From positions 1,178,001 to 1,242,000 of the forward strand of contig CP073692.1 of the NCBI GenBank assembly GCA_018228665.1: a stretch of DNA of 64,000 nt, given 5' to 3'. Both the position numbers and the translations under genes were made by a program. This stretch comes from Faecalicatena sp. Marseille-Q4148. Lineage in GTDB: Bacteria; Bacillota; Clostridia; Lachnospirales; Lachnospiraceae. Within the stretch, counting starts at the first letter, position 1. Each line of letters opens with the position of its first letter. Positions 33,906-42,239 of the stretch are shown piece after piece. The notes beneath the pieces were generated by a model. It saw only the letters and a program-made list of their open reading frames with translations, was not told the DNA's origin and made no database searches.

Positions 33906-35582
33906 TTAGCTCATCCTCCCGCTTTCCATTTGAATCACTTCATCTGCAATAGACATCGTTGATAATCTGTGAGATACAAGAACTACTGTACGGTCTTTTC
34001 TCTCCTGGTGAAGCGCCTTTAAGATTACCCCCTCATTCAGGCTGTCCAGATTACTCGTCGGTTCATCCAGAAGCATGATCGGCGCTCTGTGAAGAAATGC
34101 ACGGGCAATTCCTAATCTCTGCCGTTCTCCGCCGGACAGCGTGTCGCCAAGTTCTCCTACCTTTGTATCATATCCCTCCGGAAGTGTCTCGATAAAATCA
34201 TGGACTGCTGCCTTTTGACAAGCTTCTTTCAGTTCTTCCATCGTAGCATCCGGAGCTGCAATTCTTAAATTCTCTGCGATACTGTCTTTAAACAAATGCG
34301 TATCCTGGGTAACATAACTCTCATATGCCCGCAGAGATGACGTTTGGATGTTAGAAATCTCTTCTCCGGCAATCTCTATTTTACCCGCATCTGCATTCCA
34401 AAACCTCATTAACAATTTCAGAAGTGTTGACTTGCCGCTTCCGCTCTTTCCGACAATTCCGATAATATGATTTGGGTTCATCTTCCATGTTACTCCATCA
34501 AGAATTTTCTCTTTTTCATAGGAAAAACTCACATCCCGGCAATCAATCTCTGCCTCGCCTGAAAGTACCGTATAACCATCTCCCACATTCTCCGTTACAA
34601 CCGGCTCTTCTTCCAAAAGTTCTAATACCCTTCTTGCACTTGCCAGCGTTCCCTGAAGCGTACTTCCCAGATTTGCCAGCGCCACCACCGGCCCAAAAGA
34701 ACTGAACATCGCCGTTACTGCCAACACCATTTCTCCAAATCCAATCTTTCCTGCCTGATAGAAATAAGCCGACAGCCCGAACATTCCAAGGGAGAGAAGA
34801 AAAATTCCCGCTCCGGTCATTGCCATTCCAAAGCCCGCTGCGCGTTTCACATACCAATCCGCCTCCAGCATTTTTTCGGTTCGCTCTCCCATGCCTTTCT
34901 TTCGCGCTTCTCCGCAGCCATACTGAAGTACTTCCCGAAGTCCTCTCAGATTTTCTAATACATAGCTGCTCAAAGTTCCGGATAGATTCCGAAGTTTCTT
35001 TCCCCAATCCCTGCTTGTTCTGGAAATCCATACCGGAAGCACCGCTCCGATCAAAAGATATGCTCCCATCGCATACATCCCAAGCAGCGGATGAAGCATT
35101 CCAATATATCCTGTCATAATTACTGTCATCAAAACTGCAATCAACACCGGAGAAATCGTATGGGCAAAAAACACTTCCAACAATTCAATATCTGATGTAA
35201 TGACTGAAATCAAATTCCCCTTTTCTTTCCCTTCCAGTTTAGCCGGACATAATTTACGAAGCACTGTAAATACCCGATCTCGAATCATGGCAAGAATTTT
35301 AAATGCAATATAATGATTACACGTCTGTTCTGCATAGTGAAGAATCCCGCGAAGGATTGCCAGTATCGGAAGTAAGAGCATAACCATTTTCAGAGAGACT
35401 GCTGTCTCCCCAATTGCTGACAGCACCCCGTATGCGCCTAAAATTGTAATAAAGTTGGCACACAGAAATCCTGTCACGCCACAGATGACTGCCATTGCCA
35501 TCGTTCCTCCAAGCGGTTTTACAAGCCCTGTCAACTGCAGCATAATCTGAAAATTCGTCTTCTTTTGTATTGTTTTATACAT
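33906..35582 (-). CDS. ABC exporter half-transporter, second of a pair (CydC/Irt-like arrangement)
   Basis: 558 aa from ATG 35582, with AGGAGG upstream; it overlaps the first half-transporter by 8 nt. Six TM helices and an NBD with GKSGSGKST, LSGGERQRLGIAR and IMLLDEPTSNLD. Heterodimer formation with the gene upstream is expected. The pair resembles CydDC and unfused siderophore/heme-type ABC pairs, but no SIP flavin domain is present. Substrate unknown. Confidence 0.85.
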   Translation of the reverse strand: MYKTIQKKTNFQIMLQLTGLVKPLGGTMAMAVICGVTGFLCANFITILGAYGVLSAIGETAVSLKMVMLLLPILAILRGILHYAEQTCNHYIAFKILAMIRDRVFTVLRKLCPAKLEGKEKGNLISVITSDIELLEVFFAHTISPVLIAVLMTVIMTGYIGMLHPLLGMYAMGAYLLIGAVLPVWISRTSRDWGKKLRNLSGTLSSYVLENLRGLREVLQYGCGEARKKGMGERTEKMLEADWYVKRAAGFGMAMTGAGIFLLSLGMFGLSAYFYQAGKIGFGEMVLAVTAMFSSFGPVVALANLGSTLQGTLASARRVLELLEEEPVVTENVGDGYTVLSGEAEIDCRDVSFSYEKEKILDGVTWKMNPNHIIGIVGKSGSGKSTLLKLLMRFWNADAGKIEIAGEEISNIQTSSLRAYESYVTQDTHLFKDSIAENLRIAAPDATMEELKEACQKAAVHDFIETLPEGYDTKVGELGDTLSGGERQRLGIARAFLHRAPIMLLDEPTSNLDSLNEGVILKALHQERKDRTVVLVSHRLSTMSIADEVIQMESGRMS

Positions 35583-37308
35583 ATCCTTTTCCTCCTGCAT
35601 ATTGTTCCAGTTCTTTCTGACTGTTCCACATCTTCGCATATGGACTGCACGAATCCAACAGTGCTTCATGGGTACCGCTTCCTACTATCTTCCCATGCTC
35701 CAACATATAAATCTGGTCTGCACAAACTGTATTAGCAAGCCTGTGTGAAATCATAAGTACCATTTTCTGCTTCGCCAGTTCCCGAATCACTTCCATAATC
35801 CGTTCTTCACTTTCCACATCAATATTACTCGTTGCCTCATCAAACACATATACCGGACTGTCATGGAGCAAGGCTCTCGCCAGCGCCAAACGCTGTCTTT
35901 GACCTCCGGAAAGATTCTCTCCCCGCTCTTTTAATATCGTATCCAGTCCATTTTGCGTCTTCAAAAACTCTGAAAGCTGAACGATTTCAAGCACACGCCA
36001 CAATTCTTCTTCTCCTGCATCTGCCTTAGCCATGCAGAGATTCTCCCGGACTGTTCCGCCGAATAGATAACTATTCATAGAAACAAGCGTAATCTTTTTC
36101 TGCAGTCCCTCTTCTGATAATTCACAGATTTCCTGTCCGCCAAAGTTCAGATTGCCCTCATATCCAGATATACGCTTACACAGAAGTGCTGCAATCGTAC
36201 TCTTTCCGCACCCGCTCTTTCCGACAAGCGCTGTAAACTGTCCCGGTTTCATCTGAAAATGAATCCCGTCAAGAACCGGTCGCTCCGCCTCATATGCAAA
36301 TGTAAGATTTTCTGCCGAAATATCAAATCGATCTTCCTGCACCATTTTCGCTTTGCTCATCTCTTCTTCCAGATCCAGCAGTCCAAAAATCTTATCGCTG
36401 GCTGCCATGCCGTTCATTGCCACATGAAAGAAAGATCCAAGCTGACGCATCGGAATAAAGAAATCGGCAGAAAGCAGCAGAATAGCAAACATTCCTCCGA
36501 TTCCGACAGCTCCCGCCTGAAATGCTTTCAAACCGGTAATAATTCCCGCTGCCGCCCCTCCAAGCGCCACAATATCCATTACGATAATGGAATTCAGCTG
36601 CATCTTCAATACCTTCATTGTCACAATCCGAAACTGCTCTGCCTCTTCGTTCATCTGCTGATGCCGTTTCGCATCCGCCTCATAGATTTTCAGTGTGGTA
36701 AGTCCCTGAAGGTTTTCCAAAAAACTATCGCCAAGTTTCGCATACTGCCCCCAGTACTTTCCAAGCAGCCGCTTCGCAACCTTTTGTACGCATATAATCG
36801 CGATCGGAATGAGCGGAACACAAAGAAGCAGTACAAAAGCTGCCTTCAGATGAATAAATGCCAATACGCCAAAGAGTGTAACCGGAGCAAGGAGACTGTA
36901 AAAAAGCTGTGGCAGATACTGTCCAAAATAGGTTTCCAACTGATCTACCCCTTCCACCGTTACCTGAATCACTTCTGCGGTAGATACCCTCCCGGAATAA
37001 GACGGTCCAAGCCGCAAAAGCTTATCATAAATCTTCGCCCGCAAGATTTTTTTCACATCCCGGCTGGCAAGAAAACTTTCCTTAGATGCCGCTCTCGTAC
37101 AAATAAACCGCAGCCCAACAGCCAACCCCATCACAAGCGCTCCAACACCAATCCCGCTCATTCTGTTATCATACAAGCGTTCTATCAAACTGCTGAGATA
37201 CAAAATAAGAATGATATTCGCACACAACGCCAGCCATTGATAAAATACATTTCTTTTAATATGTTTCATAGAATCTTTTGACAGTTGAATTAATCTCTTC
37301 TTAATCAT
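35575..37308 (-). CDS. ABC exporter half-transporter, first of a pair
   Basis: 577 aa from ATG 37308 (AAAGGAG, 6 nt). The longer frame to 37377 runs through the promoter and operators and is not the start. Six TM helices, then GKSGCGKST, Q-loop VSMNSYLF, LSGGQRQRLALARA and VYVFDEATSNID. First gene of a three-gene operon controlled by two palindromic boxes like those of DtxR-class iron regulators. Confidence 0.87.
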   Translation of the reverse strand: MIKKRLIQLSKDSMKHIKRNVFYQWLALCANIILILYLSSLIERLYDNRMSGIGVGALVMGLAVGLRFICTRAASKESFLASRDVKKILRAKIYDKLLRLGPSYSGRVSTAEVIQVTVEGVDQLETYFGQYLPQLFYSLLAPVTLFGVLAFIHLKAAFVLLLCVPLIPIAIICVQKVAKRLLGKYWGQYAKLGDSFLENLQGLTTLKIYEADAKRHQQMNEEAEQFRIVTMKVLKMQLNSIIVMDIVALGGAAAGIITGLKAFQAGAVGIGGMFAILLLSADFFIPMRQLGSFFHVAMNGMAASDKIFGLLDLEEEMSKAKMVQEDRFDISAENLTFAYEAERPVLDGIHFQMKPGQFTALVGKSGCGKSTIAALLCKRISGYEGNLNFGGQEICELSEEGLQKKITLVSMNSYLFGGTVRENLCMAKADAGEEELWRVLEIVQLSEFLKTQNGLDTILKERGENLSGGQRQRLALARALLHDSPVYVFDEATSNIDVESEERIMEVIRELAKQKMVLMISHRLANTVCADQIYMLEHGKIVGSGTHEALLDSCSPYAKMWNSQKELEQYAGGKGYV

Positions 37309-37323
37309 TTCGTTCTCCTTTAA

Positions 37324-37377
37324 GTTAGCTTTAGCTAATCTTTGGTTAGTATAAACTACCTCGTTGGGATTTGTCAA
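37324..37377 (-). promoter_or_regulatory. Promoter with two DtxR-type palindromic boxes
   Basis: Minus strand: TTGACA (37372-37377), 18 nt, TATACT (37348-37353). Box 1 GTTAGC-TTTA-GCTAAT (37324-37339) lies downstream; box 2 GTTAGT-ATAA-ACTACC (37345-37360) covers the -10. Both are 6-4-6 palindromes of the type found at 20624-20639. Confidence 0.72.
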
Positions 37378-37406
37378 GAAAAAAAATATTTATTGTTAAA
37401 ATACAT

Positions 37407-37439
37407 ATGGGGTGGATACCACTCTTGGCTCCACCCCAT
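37407..37439 (-). terminator. Terminator of the rsgI-like operon
   Basis: ATGGGGTGGA (37407-37416) pairs with TCCACCCCAT (37430-37439). Confidence 0.75.
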
Positions 37440-37456
37440 TATTCCGTTATTCTTTT

Positions 37457-38428
37457 TTATTCCTCCTCATCATCTTCTTCCTCATACTCCTCGTATTCCT
37501 CATCTGCATCCTCATCATGATCCTCTTCTACCACTTCAACCGTGTTTTCTTCTTCACTTCTGCTCTCCTCATATTCTTCCGCTGCTGCCTCATCTTCAGA
37601 TTCTTGTATACGCTCGTCTGATTTTTCCTCTTCTTCCCGGTCTTGTGTCTCCTGATCCGGGCTTTCTTCTTCCTCCTCTTCTTCGTCTTCAAATTCCTCT
37701 CTCTCTTCAGGATACAAATATTCTTTCAGCTCATCTAAAGTCTTGTTCGCGAGGTCTTCAAATTTCATCTGCGGATATTTCTTCAGGAGCTGCCGAACGA
37801 ATGCCGCTTTCCCCGGGCTAATTCCATGTACTTTTGCTTCCTCTTCCAATTGTGTATCTTGCTGCATTTGCTGTGCATATACTTTCCCGGCGCCAATATG
37901 AGCTTGCAAATACTGATCTGCCTCTCTTTCCAGTTTTCTGCACATCTCATCTGTTTTTTTCTTGTTCTTTCCCTCAACAGAAAGCAAAATCATATGTTTG
38001 TCTTTATTTAGATATCCTTTTTCCGTCATAGAGTCCAAGATGGCATTGAGTGCATCTTCAATATCCGCATGAGTTAGTTTCATTTCTTTTAAAACTTCAG
38101 CACCATCATCATTGTGGGCTTCTGCTTTCACAATTTTTTGTTTTCGATTGGTCTGCAGCTCTATACTTGGATTTACATCCAAATAAATAATTGATTCCAC
38201 AAAAATATTCTGATAACAATACAGGGCAATACACACTGCGAAACAGGCAGCAACCGCAGACAGCATCGTCATATTTATTTTTCTATGCTGCTTTCTTATC
38301 GGTACATCATCCAGATACCATTCATTTCCACATGCTTTTTCTACCGGTCTGTTCCAAATTTCTTCTGCGCGATCCGGCACCATCTCCTGAATTGCATCTC
38401 TTAAATGGTCTTCTATCTTTTTTTTCAT
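37457..38428 (-). CDS. RsgI-like anti-sigma factor with a long acidic tail
   Basis: 323 aa. The N-terminal ~55 residues are cytosolic, a TM helix lies at about 55-75 (MLSAVAACFAVCIALYCYQN), and the outside domain contains YLDVNPSIELQTN, the mark of RsgI-type anti-sigma proteins. From about residue 225 the chain is almost entirely Glu/Asp/Ser, with runs of six or more acidic residues. Its ATG overlaps the sigma factor stop (ATGA). Membrane sequestration of the sigma factor with an external sensing domain is expected. RsgI normally pairs with SigI; here the partner is ECF-like. Confidence 0.8.
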   Translation of the reverse strand: MKKKIEDHLRDAIQEMVPDRAEEIWNRPVEKACGNEWYLDDVPIRKQHRKINMTMLSAVAACFAVCIALYCYQNIFVESIIYLDVNPSIELQTNRKQKIVKAEAHNDDGAEVLKEMKLTHADIEDALNAILDSMTEKGYLNKDKHMILLSVEGKNKKKTDEMCRKLEREADQYLQAHIGAGKVYAQQMQQDTQLEEEAKVHGISPGKAAFVRQLLKKYPQMKFEDLANKTLDELKEYLYPEEREEFEDEEEEEEESPDQETQDREEEEKSDERIQESEDEAAAEEYEESRSEEENTVEVVEEDHDEDADEEYEEYEEEDDEEE

Positions 38429-39000
38429 AGTCTCCCCTCCAGTTGTCCCCGCAATTTCTTGAGACCTCTGTTATATTTTGATAAAATCGTAGACACAGGC
38501 ATATCCAGCAATGCACTGATTTCTCTGTGCTTCATTCCTGATACTGCATGCAGCACAATAATCTGACATTCTTCTTTTGACAGAACTTCAAATGCCGTCT
38601 CTAAAACAATCCTGTCTTCTCTGTCGGTTATCTGTCCAAAATCAATTGCCTCCTTCAGCTCTTCTTCCGGACAGGTAAACTGCCTCCTCTGCTGCCGATA
38701 TTTCATCAAACAGATATTTCTCGTAATCGTCAAAATCCATGCCAGCGGCTTCCCCTGCATCTGATACAAATGAGCCGCTCCTCTGATTTTCAGATAAGTC
38801 TCCTGCATTGCATCTTCTGCATCCATTTGATTATGCAGAATCGACAGTGAATACGCATATACTGCGCTTTTCGTTTGACAGTATAATGTACAAAATGCAT
38901 TTTGATCCCCTGCTCCTATTTTAGAAAATAGTGTTTCATCAATTTTCAACGTTTCTTTTTGTTTTGCTTCCTGATCAGCAATTTCAGCAAATAAAAGCAT
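38425..39000 (-). CDS. ECF-like sigma-70 family RNA polymerase sigma factor
   Basis: 191 aa with region 2 (ILHNQMDAEDAMQETYLKI) and region 4 (LSKEECQIIVLHAVSGMKHREIS, DMPVSTILSKYNRGLKKLR) separated by a short linker, the ECF layout. GAGGGG precedes the ATG. It is 34 nt downstream of the DUF4956 gene and coupled to the rsgI-like gene. It probably autoregulates and reads a small envelope regulon. Confidence 0.87.
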   Translation of the reverse strand: MLLFAEIADQEAKQKETLKIDETLFSKIGAGDQNAFCTLYCQTKSAVYAYSLSILHNQMDAEDAMQETYLKIRGAAHLYQMQGKPLAWILTITRNICLMKYRQQRRQFTCPEEELKEAIDFGQITDREDRIVLETAFEVLSKEECQIIVLHAVSGMKHREISALLDMPVSTILSKYNRGLKKLRGQLEGRL

Positions 39001-39033
39001 AGTAATCCCCTCAGTCTTTCTCTCTTGCTATCA

Positions 39034-39702
39034 TTATAGCTCGTTTTTCTCTCGCTGGACAAGCCCCATAATAATACACAAGTTTCCATTTCTGCAGCGC
39101 AGCTGATCAATAAATTCTTTTTCTTTCTTTACATCCCGAAGTTCAACACAATAGGATAATTCATACATCGTTCCCATATTGGTTGTTTTTACCCGTTCCA
39201 GTCGATGCTGTTTTGTATATTCCATAAATAAATCGTCAAAAATTCCCGCATAATCCAAATCTTCCGGAATCGTAATACGAAGCTGTCTTTCTTTTGATGA
39301 ACCAGTCCCAAAATGCAGTTTTTCAAGAAGAAATATAACGCTTCCCACGAATACCGTTATTCCAACTGCCAACGTCAAAAATCCCATGCCGGTCGCTAAA
39401 CCAATTGCCATCGCAAAAAAGATAAATCCAATTTCTCTTGCAGTTCCTGTCGCGCTCCTGAATCTTACCAGTCCAAATGCACCTAACACTGCAACGGATG
39501 TTCCCAAATTGCCATTTACAATCATAATAACTGACTGTACAAGCAGCGGCAGCACTGCTAAAATGACTGTAAAATGGCTATGAAAAGAATCCTCTCTTTT
39601 ATACAAACATGCAATTCCCATTCCGAGTACCAACGCTGTTATCATTGAAACGATCACTGCTTCTATTGAAAATGTTCCCACATGAAAAATACTTCTTAAC
39701 AT
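39034..39702 (-). CDS. DUF4956 membrane protein, partner of VTC-type polyphosphate polymerases
   Basis: 222 aa with four TM helices (GTFSIEAVIVSMITALVLG; FTVILAVLPLLVQSVIMIV; and two more) and the family hallmark GAFGLVRFRSATGTAREIGFIF. A cytosolic ACT-like C-terminal domain follows. DUF4956 genes usually sit next to VTC polymerase genes; here the VTC gene lies 1.8 kb upstream, separated by an IS. AAGGAGG precedes the ATG. Confidence 0.88.
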   Translation of the reverse strand: MLRSIFHVGTFSIEAVIVSMITALVLGMGIACLYKREDSFHSHFTVILAVLPLLVQSVIMIVNGNLGTSVAVLGAFGLVRFRSATGTAREIGFIFFAMAIGLATGMGFLTLAVGITVFVGSVIFLLEKLHFGTGSSKERQLRITIPEDLDYAGIFDDLFMEYTKQHRLERVKTTNMGTMYELSYCVELRDVKKEKEFIDQLRCRNGNLCIIMGLVQREKNEL

Positions 39703-39813
39703 ACTTCTTTCCTCCTTATTTCATTCCAATTTTCCATTCTGTGCACCATCATTTCTTCAAAATGAAATGCTCCTCTTTCTTTTTTATAAATAGGCGTTTG
39801 CGAAACGCCGCAA

Positions 39814-39836
39814 GCCGCATAAATACGGCATTTTTT
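39814..39836 (+). terminator. Terminator at the left end of the IS, ahead of the transposase
   Basis: GCCG (39814-39817) and CGGC (39826-39829), followed by ATTTTTTG. It should reduce read-through from outside. Confidence 0.55.
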
Positions 39837-39850
39837 GTTGCTCAAAAGCA

Positions 39851-39923
39851 AATAACTCCTCACTGGATATGGTATAATAGAGTTGCCAAAAACTAAAATC
39901 CGCAATCCAAGAAAGGAGTTATT
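39851..39923 (+). promoter_or_regulatory. Extended -10 promoter and inverted repeat that can mask the transposase ribosome site
   Basis: TGGTATAAT (-10 at 39873-39878) drives the transposase. AATAACTCCT (39851-39860), upstream of the promoter, is perfectly complementary to AGGAGTTATT (39914-39923), which contains the ribosome site. The two halves are in one RNA only when transcription enters from outside. Confidence 0.65.
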
Positions 39924-39932
39924 CTAATACCT

Positions 39933-41405
39933 ATGATACCATATAAACAGCTTTCTTTGGCAGATATTTTTTCGGATTGCCAAGATAAATTTGAAAATGA
40001 CAAACCTGCATTTCTTTCTCTATTGGAAACTCATATCGATTTGGATGAGTTTATTCCGATTTCTTTCAGAAATCATTTTTATGCATCAACGGGACGAACC
40101 CGTAAATACCCTTTACAAGCTTTTTTGTGGGCTTTGATCATCCAACGTATTTTCTCCATCCCTACGGATCAACTTCTTTTGACTTTTCTCACTTACTCAA
40201 AACCTCTTCGTGAATTTTGTGGTTTTACCAAAGTCCCAGACGCTTCCAAAATAACCCGCTTCAAACAGGACTTTTTAGGTGACCTGCAGCTTGTTTTCGA
40301 TAAACTTGTTGATGTTACTGAGCCTATCTGTCAGGCAATTGACTCTGCAAAAGCGGATATGACTATCTTTGATTCTTCCGGTATTGAAGCATTCGTTACA
40401 GAAAATAATCCAAAGTATGCTAACAGAATTATCAAACAGCTTAAAGCTTATGCAAAAACTCAGGGATTTGATAAATCTTACGACCCCTACAAAGCTGCTT
40501 ATGGTTCCATGCCTTCCCATGCTTCTGCTAACCCTGAAATCAAACAACTTTATATCAATGGCCATTTTTGCTATGTTTTCAAATTTGGCATTGTTACCAA
40601 TGGGCTGGGAATTATTCGTCATATCTCTTTTTATAATAAAGACTTTATGTATGCACATCCTGATATTATTATCGAAAAGAAATCCGACTCCCCTGATGAG
40701 GATAAAAGTGTTCATGATTCAAAGCTTTTGATTCCGACACTCAAAGACTTCTTTTCCAAACATCCACTGATTAATCCGAAAACTTTCCTTGGAGATGCAG
40801 CTTTCGATACCACACAGCTCTATAAGAGCCTTCTTACTGGTAACACTTTTGGTAATGACAAACATTTCGCCAAAGCTTATATTCCACTGAATGCAAGATC
40901 CGGACTTGAACATCCAGACTATACCATCAATGAAGATGGTATCCCCTGCTGTCCTCATGACCCTTCGCTTTCTATGAAGTACGAATGCACTTCTAAACTA
41001 AGAAACGGTATTACCAGATTCAAGTTTGTCTGTCCCAAAATGAAGTGGGCTTACGATAAATCTACCAGAAAATCCTATCGGCAATGCTGTTGCAAAACTC
41101 CCTGTACCACATCAAGAGGTGGTCGTATGGTTTATATCTATCCTGAAAAGAATCTGCGTGCTTATCCCGGAACGATTCGCGGAACCGAAGAATGGGATAA
41201 TACCTACAAAATCAGGACTGTTGTGGAAAGAAACATCAATCACATCAAGGATAATCTTTGTCTTGCAGGACGCCGAACCCAGAATGAGAGGACTTTGTAT
41301 GTGGATTTAATTCTTGCAGGTATTACACAACTCATCAGTGTCGTTCTTGCAGATAAAATCAAACATCACGAATACATTCGAAGTTTAAAACCTCTCATAG
41401 CATAG
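39933..41405 (+). CDS. DDE transposase (DUF772 N-terminal type)
   Basis: 490 aa. N-terminal DUF772-like stretch (RKYPLQAFLWALIIQRIFS), DDE core with TIFDSSGIEAF and FLGDAAFDTTQLY, and a C-terminal TVVERNINHIKDNLCLAG that supplies the Glu. It resembles IS1182/IS5-type enzymes; the exact family was not decided. Intact frame, so it could be active. AAAGGAG lies 14 nt before the ATG, an unusually long spacer. Confidence 0.85.
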   Translation: MIPYKQLSLADIFSDCQDKFENDKPAFLSLLETHIDLDEFIPISFRNHFYASTGRTRKYPLQAFLWALIIQRIFSIPTDQLLLTFLTYSKPLREFCGFTKVPDASKITRFKQDFLGDLQLVFDKLVDVTEPICQAIDSAKADMTIFDSSGIEAFVTENNPKYANRIIKQLKAYAKTQGFDKSYDPYKAAYGSMPSHASANPEIKQLYINGHFCYVFKFGIVTNGLGIIRHISFYNKDFMYAHPDIIIEKKSDSPDEDKSVHDSKLLIPTLKDFFSKHPLINPKTFLGDAAFDTTQLYKSLLTGNTFGNDKHFAKAYIPLNARSGLEHPDYTINEDGIPCCPHDPSLSMKYECTSKLRNGITRFKFVCPKMKWAYDKSTRKSYRQCCCKTPCTTSRGGRMVYIYPEKNLRAYPGTIRGTEEWDNTYKIRTVVERNINHIKDNLCLAGRRTQNERTLYVDLILAGITQLISVVLADKIKHHEYIRSLKPLIA

Positions 41406-41516
41406 GACTTACCAACTCTATAAAGCCTAAGGCTTATTAAAGTGCGCCTAAACTGTCCGCTTACCCACATTTTATTCCAGAACTCGTGCAGAGCATGAAT
41501 TCATCCCTTTTCTTGT

Positions 41517-42227
41517 TCAAGATTGCAAACAAACTTCGTGAGTTTCGCAATTACCTATTTTATAAATATTTCCATATTTAGAAAATGAAGTAGAATAAAT
41601 ATCAAGATCCGATAAAAGTTTTGTAAACCACAGCGGCGTTGCTCCCATAATCTTACTTTCCATCAAATAAAACCCTTTAGGCAAAAGAAGCTCGCCCCAA
41701 TCTCCATTTTCCAACCCCACAAAATTTCTCCGACTCCTGATATTCTGATCAAACGTAATCCGAAATTGACTGTCTTCTTTACCGAACAATGCAATTCTGT
41801 CATAGGCAAGGTACAGGCTTTTCTCTAACGGATAACGCTTAAGAAAAAAATCAATTTCGTTAATGATTTGCCCCTCCATATTCGGGTGTATCCCTTTCTC
41901 CACATAGTCATAAGCCTCTTGTAATGTCAGTTCTATTCTTCGCTTATTGACTACTTTCCTGTATTTCTTTTTGATTTCCAAAAATACCTTCGAATCTAAT
42001 CCCGGAATTCCGTAACTTCTAAGCCTTAACTTTTCTTTATATTTCGGTTTTTCAATCGAACGTCTGATCAGCAGGTCATCCGGCGTATCATAGTAAATAT
42101 TACATATCGTATGTAAACCATATTGATCCTCTTCCATATACGGCTTTAATTGAGTCCTTAACTCTTCGTAAACCGTCTCCGGCATAAGATACTTTTTTTC
42201 ATACCGATTAAATACTGTCTGTGCCAT
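41517..42227 (-). CDS. VTC-domain polyphosphate polymerase
   Basis: 236 aa, essentially one VTC domain: FNRYEKKYLMP at the start, IYYDTPDDLLIRRSIEKP, EKLRLRSYG, FLEIKKKYRKVVNKRR and a late MESKIMG. These basic and acidic residues line the tunnel in which ATP is turned into polyphosphate in the yeast Vtc4 domain. AAGGAG precedes the ATG. It probably acts with the DUF4956 protein whose gene is now separated by the IS. Confidence 0.87.
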   Translation of the reverse strand: MAQTVFNRYEKKYLMPETVYEELRTQLKPYMEEDQYGLHTICNIYYDTPDDLLIRRSIEKPKYKEKLRLRSYGIPGLDSKVFLEIKKKYRKVVNKRRIELTLQEAYDYVEKGIHPNMEGQIINEIDFFLKRYPLEKSLYLAYDRIALFGKEDSQFRITFDQNIRSRRNFVGLENGDWGELLLPKGFYLMESKIMGATPLWFTKLLSDLDIYSTSFSKYGNIYKIGNCETHEVCLQS

Positions 42228-42239
42228 ATGTTTTCTCCT

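Larger units (their letters stand above)
39791..41450. mobile_element. IS with DUF772/DDE transposase inserted between the VTC and DUF4956 genes
   Basis: The element carries one transposase on the plus strand, opposite to the host operon. Possible ends share TAGGCG (39791-39796) with CGCCTA (41445-41450); the terminal repeat is short and imperfect, so the borders are uncertain by tens of bases. No target duplication was identified. Confidence 0.65.

Noticed and set aside
36259..37281. 340-aa plus-strand open frame
   Set aside because: It lies antisense to a well-supported ABC transporter gene, is rich in Arg/His/Cys from reverse-read codons and has no ribosome site.
37457..37700. TCC/CTT-rich stretch considered as a simple-sequence repeat locus
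   Set aside because: It is the coding sequence of the Glu/Asp-rich tail, with mixed GAA/GAG/GAT codons; not a perfect tandem repeat.
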